From the NCBI RefSeq assembly GCF_026013365.1, contig NZ_JAPDOE010000012.1, positions 62,001 through 126,000 of the forward strand: DNA of 64,000 nt. The letters are read 5' to 3'. This DNA comes from Paenibacillus sp. LS1. Lineage in GTDB: Bacteria; Bacillota; Bacilli; Paenibacillales; Paenibacillaceae. Every line of letters starts with the position of its first letter. The stretch's first letter is position 1. The position numbers and the translations under genes were made by a program. The notes under the pieces were generated by a model. It was not told where the DNA came from. It saw only the letters and a list, made by a program, of their open reading frames with translations, and did no database searches. Positions 60,176 to 64,000 of this stretch are shown here, one piece after another.

Positions 60176-63100
60176 CTATTTTTCGAATCGGAACCAGCCG
60201 AAGTCAAACTGACTGCCTGGCAGGAAGATAAAGCTTACTTTCTGCTCACCTTTCACCTGCTCAAGCTCAAACACCCGCTCCTCATATCCACCCGACTGTG
60301 TGAACTCAACCAACTGGTTGCTCTGTCCGTCCGCACCTGCAAAACGAATATGAATGGTATTCTTATCAATCGGCGAATGACCGTAGATCACGAGCTTCGA
60401 CGTGCCTTCTGCCGTAAAGTCCATATTTTCAAACTCCAGTGATACATTGTTTCCGATACCTTCAACACGATCACCTTCAATTTTAAACGTATCTCCATAG
60501 AGATGATCACAGGATGCAGCGGCATTCTGTTCAAAGGCACGACTTTGACGCTCAAAGGAGAAACCTTTAATATGAATCTTCTGCTTCAGTACAAAGCAGA
60601 TCGATGTAATCCCGCTAAGGCGTTTGGACAGATGATATGTCTCTTCCTGGTACACATTCCAAATGGACTCTTTGTCATATACCACATCCGCGATCATCGT
60701 ACTTCCCTCTTCATCCGGCATACCTTCCCAGATCTGAATGAAGTAATCCTCAGTGGATAACGTAAAGATTGGAATGGTAATCGTATCGGAGCCATATGGT
60801 CCGAAGTCAATATTACGGAAGCCTACATGTGTCTCTCCATCGCGACTTGTCGCTACCCCACGTTCGTTTCCGTTACCAACCTCACCTTTGGTGTAATCGT
60901 ACAGTCCGCCCGTGATGAAGCCGTATGGATCTTTGTAGGCTGTACCGAGACCATCCGCCTTGAACTCCAGCTGGGAGATGAGTTTCGTTTTATCCGTACC
61001 ATTGGTACTGGTTGCGCGAAGTCGGAACTCGCCGTCACCTATAGCCGATACCTTTACCGCATGTTGATGCTCAACACTATCGCCCGCTTCCGCTTGAACA
61101 GCTTCCACTTTGGCAATGTTGGACTCGATTCCAGCATCATTTACAACAGCCCACTCGATGTCGCGATAGGAAGTGTTCTCTGGATACAGTTTGGCGGTTA
61201 CAATTAACTCCGGGTTGGACGGATCGAGCAACTGTCCTGCAGTACTGATGATCTCGATTTTCCGCAAAGGAATCTCCTGAGCATTCCCCGTAAACACCGG
61301 ACGTTCTTTATTGTTCATGAAGACAGGTTGTACTTCTTTCTCATCATTAAGTTCAGCCGCCACAACTAGAGATTCGAACTCAGCCATAGCCCCTTCCAAC
61401 CCTTCGGAAGAAACTTCAATCCGAATCCTTCCAGGTTCATTTGTCGCTCCGATGATCGCCATCAGTTTGCCGCTGAACAGTCTTCTGCTCAAACCTTTGT
61501 ATGGATCATAGTCCGTGCTATCCCCGTTATCCAGACCCAGCAATCGTCCTGCACCAGTCACCTGAACTTGCACGCGGTTGTTCGCATTGTGTACCGTATT
61601 CCCCGCTTCATCTTCCACATCAATTTCTACAAAAATGAGGTCTGTACCACTGGCTTGCAACTGCTCCCGATCCGCTTGCAGACGAATCTTCTTCGCATCC
61701 GTATAGGATCTTTGCACATCGGTTGCAATGATCTGACCGTTCTCATCGTAAGCGATCGCTTTCAGCTCGCCCTCTTCATAAGGCACTTTCCACCAGCCAG
61801 ACAGCTGTGTTCCATTGGCATGATCGATATCGTACGTGCCAATGGTTTTACCGTTAAGTTGCAGCTCAATCTTCGGCGCGTTGCTGCACACGCGTACATC
61901 AATGATCTGACCTGGGCTGAAATCCCAATAAGGGAACAGGTGAACCATCGGACTTTTCTTATAATCCGTCCAAGCCGCTTGGTAAATGAAATAAGAGTCT
62001 TTCGGGAACGTTGCTGTATCCAGCTGTCCAAAATACGAATTCTTCGTATGATACGGTGTCGGCTCTCCAATATAATCGAATCCAGTCCACAGGAATTGAC
62101 CCAATGAGTAAGGACGATCCCGCTCTGCCAAAATGCAGTATTCTGCCGACTTCGCGCCCCAACTGGTCGTACTGTTACCCAAAGCCGAGCATTGCTCATC
62201 ATCATCTGCCAGAATCGGCTGTTCGAACGGGAAGTGATAAATGCCACGACTCTGTACTACAGAAGACGTCTCACTACCATAGATGATCCAGTCCGGATGC
62301 TCTTCATGATGTTTGTCGTAATATTTTTCCGCGTAGTTGTAGCCTGCCAGCTTCACGATATCCGCGCATTTTTGTGCATTTTCCCAAGGCATGTAGTTGG
62401 AACCAATCGTCACGCCAGCATTGCCTTTCGGATCAAATTCCAGCACATAATCCATCAGCATTCGAGTTACTTCCTGTCCACGCTCATCCGCATGGGTGTC
62501 GTAAATTTCGTTCCCGATACTCCACATGATCAGGCTGGGATGGTTACGGTCGCGCTTCACCCAACTCTTCACATCCGTATGCACCCACTCCGGGAAAAAT
62601 CTCGCATAGTCGTATGGCGTTTTGGCACGTTCCCACATATCAAAGGCTTCAGACACCACCAGCATACCCATCTCATCAGCAAGTTCCATGAACTCTTTGG
62701 CAGGCATATTATGCGCGGTACGGATGGCATTAACGCCCATTTCTTTGAGCAAAACAAATCTTCTACGCAATGCCGTCAGGTTAAACGCAGCTCCCAGTGC
62801 CCCGAGATCGTGGTGTTCGCACACACCATTCATCTTCGTGTGGACTCCATTCAGATAGAAACCTTCACTAGGATCCAGCTTAACGTCCTTAAATCCAATA
62901 CGTTGGGTTACGGTTTCAATGATCTCCTCACTCTGATCATCCGTGATTAGTCTCAGTTCGGTGACCAGTTCATACAGATGCGGTGCATCCGGGCTCCACA
63001 GGTTTGGATTCTCCATACTGATCTGTTGGCTATCTGTCGATGCGGACGCATTCTCACCTGCTGAAGTCGTAACATTCGCTTGGGTGGATGCCACTACCTG

Positions 63101-63658
63101 ACCTTCATACAAGATCGTATGCACCAGTTTTGCTTGCTGATTCTGTTCCAGGTTCAGCTCCGTATCCAATTCCACCTGCCAGCCATCCGTCTGTTGCTTG
63201 ATGGATACATAAGTCCCATCCGTAACAATATGGTTGCGGTCTCTCGTCTTCAGCCACACATGGCGATAGATTCCGGCACCGGAATACCATCTGCTGTTCG
63301 GGCTCTGATGCACCACTTTGACCACAATCTCATTGTCGCCTTCCACCAGTGCATTCGTGATCTCATGTTCAAAAGCAGAATAGCCATACTTCCACTCTCC
63401 AACCAGCTGCCCGTTCACATACACCGAAGAGTCCATGTATACGCCATCAAAACAAAGCAAAAGCTGCTGCTCATCCTTCGTATAATGGAACGTCTTGCTG
63501 TACCATCCAATGCTGTCTTCATACAGTTCAAGCGTATTATATATCAGCCAATCATGGGGAAGCTCCACAGGTTCATACACCAGACCCGCAGGTTCCGTAA
63601 CATCCAGCTTGCTTTTCGCAAATTGCCATCCATCATTAAAAAGCCTCTTCTGATTCAT
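60176..63658 (-). CDS. GH2-family beta-galactosidase with C-terminal accessory domains
   Basis: A 1160-residue glycoside hydrolase. The N-terminal sugar-binding jelly roll (VYMDSSVYVNGQLVGEWKYG, NSRWYSGAGIYRHVW) and Ig domain lead to the TIM barrel with the acid/base E384 in WSIGNEIYD and the nucleophile E463 in IYGSETSS. After ~620, DUF4982-like and Ig-like domains follow, then a CBM6-like segment and a galactose-binding-like tail (~1050-1160). There is no signal peptide, so it is cytoplasmic. A cre site and palindromic operator lie upstream. It should hydrolyse beta-galactosides; exact substrate unknown. Confidence 0.92.
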   Translation of the reverse strand: MNQKRLFNDGWQFAKSKLDVTEPAGLVYEPVELPHDWLIYNTLELYEDSIGWYSKTFHYTKDEQQLLLCFDGVYMDSSVYVNGQLVGEWKYGYSAFEHEITNALVEGDNEIVVKVVHQSPNSRWYSGAGIYRHVWLKTRDRNHIVTDGTYVSIKQQTDGWQVELDTELNLEQNQQAKLVHTILYEGQVVASTQANVTTSAGENASASTDSQQISMENPNLWSPDAPHLYELVTELRLITDDQSEEIIETVTQRIGFKDVKLDPSEGFYLNGVHTKMNGVCEHHDLGALGAAFNLTALRRRFVLLKEMGVNAIRTAHNMPAKEFMELADEMGMLVVSEAFDMWERAKTPYDYARFFPEWVHTDVKSWVKRDRNHPSLIMWSIGNEIYDTHADERGQEVTRMLMDYVLEFDPKGNAGVTIGSNYMPWENAQKCADIVKLAGYNYAEKYYDKHHEEHPDWIIYGSETSSVVQSRGIYHFPFEQPILADDDEQCSALGNSTTSWGAKSAEYCILAERDRPYSLGQFLWTGFDYIGEPTPYHTKNSYFGQLDTATFPKDSYFIYQAAWTDYKKSPMVHLFPYWDFSPGQIIDVRVCSNAPKIELQLNGKTIGTYDIDHANGTQLSGWWKVPYEEGELKAIAYDENGQIIATDVQRSYTDAKKIRLQADREQLQASGTDLIFVEIDVEDEAGNTVHNANNRVQVQVTGAGRLLGLDNGDSTDYDPYKGLSRRLFSGKLMAIIGATNEPGRIRIEVSSEGLEGAMAEFESLVVAAELNDEKEVQPVFMNNKERPVFTGNAQEIPLRKIEIISTAGQLLDPSNPELIVTAKLYPENTSYRDIEWAVVNDAGIESNIAKVEAVQAEAGDSVEHQHAVKVSAIGDGEFRLRATSTNGTDKTKLISQLEFKADGLGTAYKDPYGFITGGLYDYTKGEVGNGNERGVATSRDGETHVGFRNIDFGPYGSDTITIPIFTLSTEDYFIQIWEGMPDEEGSTMIADVVYDKESIWNVYQEETYHLSKRLSGITSICFVLKQKIHIKGFSFERQSRAFEQNAAASCDHLYGDTFKIEGDRVEGIGNNVSLEFENMDFTAEGTSKLVIYGHSPIDKNTIHIRFAGADGQSNQLVEFTQSGGYEERVFELEQVKGEQKVSFIFLPGSQFDFGWFRFEK

Positions 63659-63688
63659 GGTAGATTCTCACTTTCTTCAAGTAAATTA

Positions 63689-63703
63689 TGATTACGGTTT
63701 CAA
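63689..63703 (-). promoter_or_regulatory. Perfect cre site upstream of the beta-galactosidase gene
   Basis: On the minus strand TTGAAACCGTAATCA matches the catabolite-response element consensus WTGNAANCGNWNNCW at every defined position, 30 bp before the start codon. CcpA repression is expected. Confidence 0.7.
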
Positions 63704-63721
63704 CAGTAGATGTCGCTTTTT

Positions 63722-63737
63722 CCGAAAACCTTTTCGG
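63722..63737. promoter_or_regulatory. Palindromic candidate operator of the beta-galactosidase gene
   Basis: CCGAAAA-CC-TTTTCGG is a 7-bp perfect inverted repeat about 20 bp upstream of the cre site. A TATAAT lies at 63776-63771 (minus strand). The palindrome could bind a LacI- or GntR-type sugar regulator. Confidence 0.45.
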
Positions 63738-64000
63738 TAATACACAAGTATGACTATAACACATAACCCGATTATACCATCAGTCTCTTTCCTGTACCTT
63801 CATTTCATAAGATTTTTTAGCCAGATTAATGAACGTTTTATCCCTCCAAGCATTCAACTCTCAATGATAACAAGCCAAAAAGGCAACCCGTCAAACGGGT
63901 CACCTTCTATATCTATCCTTTAGCACGCCACTTCTTCTCTATACACTCCTACACCAATACTACTCAACCTCTATCTCTTGTAAAAAGGGTTCCACCCTTT
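63738..64000. other. Upstream region of the beta-galactosidase gene and right edge
   Basis: Holds the presumed promoter and, further right, a minus-strand terminator. No coding sequence was seen before the window ends. Confidence 0.5.
63877..63906 (-). terminator. Terminator for a minus-strand gene right of the window
   Basis: ACCCGT-caa-ACGGGT stem with AGG/CCT-type outer pairing, followed on the minus strand by TTTTT. The gene it serves lies beyond the right edge. Confidence 0.65.

Noticed and set aside
1..64000. CRISPR arrays, tRNA or rRNA genes
   Set aside because: No spaced identical repeats, cloverleaf genes or rRNA stretches were seen on reading both strands; a dedicated tRNA scan would settle small ones.

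Overview
The window looks like a chromosomal segment of a spore-forming, low-to-mid-GC Firmicute, most likely Paenibacillus. This rests on gene content: a tricistronic GerA-family germinant receptor, S-layer-style secreted proteins with ChiA-type Ig repeats and a copper-amine-oxidase-like domain, a Btr/Fur siderophore module, a large Ter stress locus, strong Shine-Dalgarno sites and frequent TTG/GTG starts. No rRNA, tRNA, CRISPR array or intact insertion sequence was seen.

Layout. 1-1.4 kb: an OmpR/PhoB response regulator divergent from an ECF sigma factor, with an 11-bp-period direct repeat between them. 1.6-4.4 kb: a large secreted multidomain protein, followed by a noncoding stretch with a 26-bp tandem repeat and a ~197-bp palindromic MITE-like element. 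5.5-11 kb: a PhnDCEE-type ABC importer divergent from a 5'-nucleotidase with a structured leader. 11.8-15.4 kb: a heterodimeric ABC exporter. 15.8-18.8 kb: a lipoprotein, a NERD protein and a YkwC-like dehydrogenase. 19-22.8 kb: a gerB-A-C germination operon. 22.9-27.8 kb: small membrane proteins and lipoproteins (one frameshifted), a putative type VII-secreted lipase with its WXG100-like partner, and a divergent lipoprotein with a truncated duplicate. 28-30.8 kb: a Fur-controlled siderophore-binding lipoprotein and its AraC/Btr regulator.

31.8-44 kb is a 12-kb one-direction Ter locus. It reads terB, three single terD genes, a TerD-TerD fusion and terC, then, after a terminator-like hairpin, a CitE-like lyase, two PRTase-type proteins, a HAD phosphatase, an ATP-grasp ligase, an XpaC-like protein and TelA. 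This matches the predicted Ter-linked nucleoside-like metabolite pathway. 44.4-63.7 kb holds an atypical galactokinase with a cre-like site, a DUF2268 protease with a MerR regulator, a NERD-UvrD helicase, a PLD-DEAD helicase overlapping a truncated membrane gene, a WXG-type toxin with a candidate immunity gene, an ATP-grasp protein, a VOC protein, a DUF4362 lipoprotein, an RCC1-repeat secreted protein and a GH2 beta-galactosidase with a perfect cre match upstream.

The most novel-looking pieces are the reverse-order lipase toxin locus (24.7-27.0 kb), the Ter locus with its probable CTG-initiated lyase, the WXG toxin with a nuclease-like tail, the palindromic intergenic element, and several small genes, two of them under 35 codons and one broken by a frameshift.
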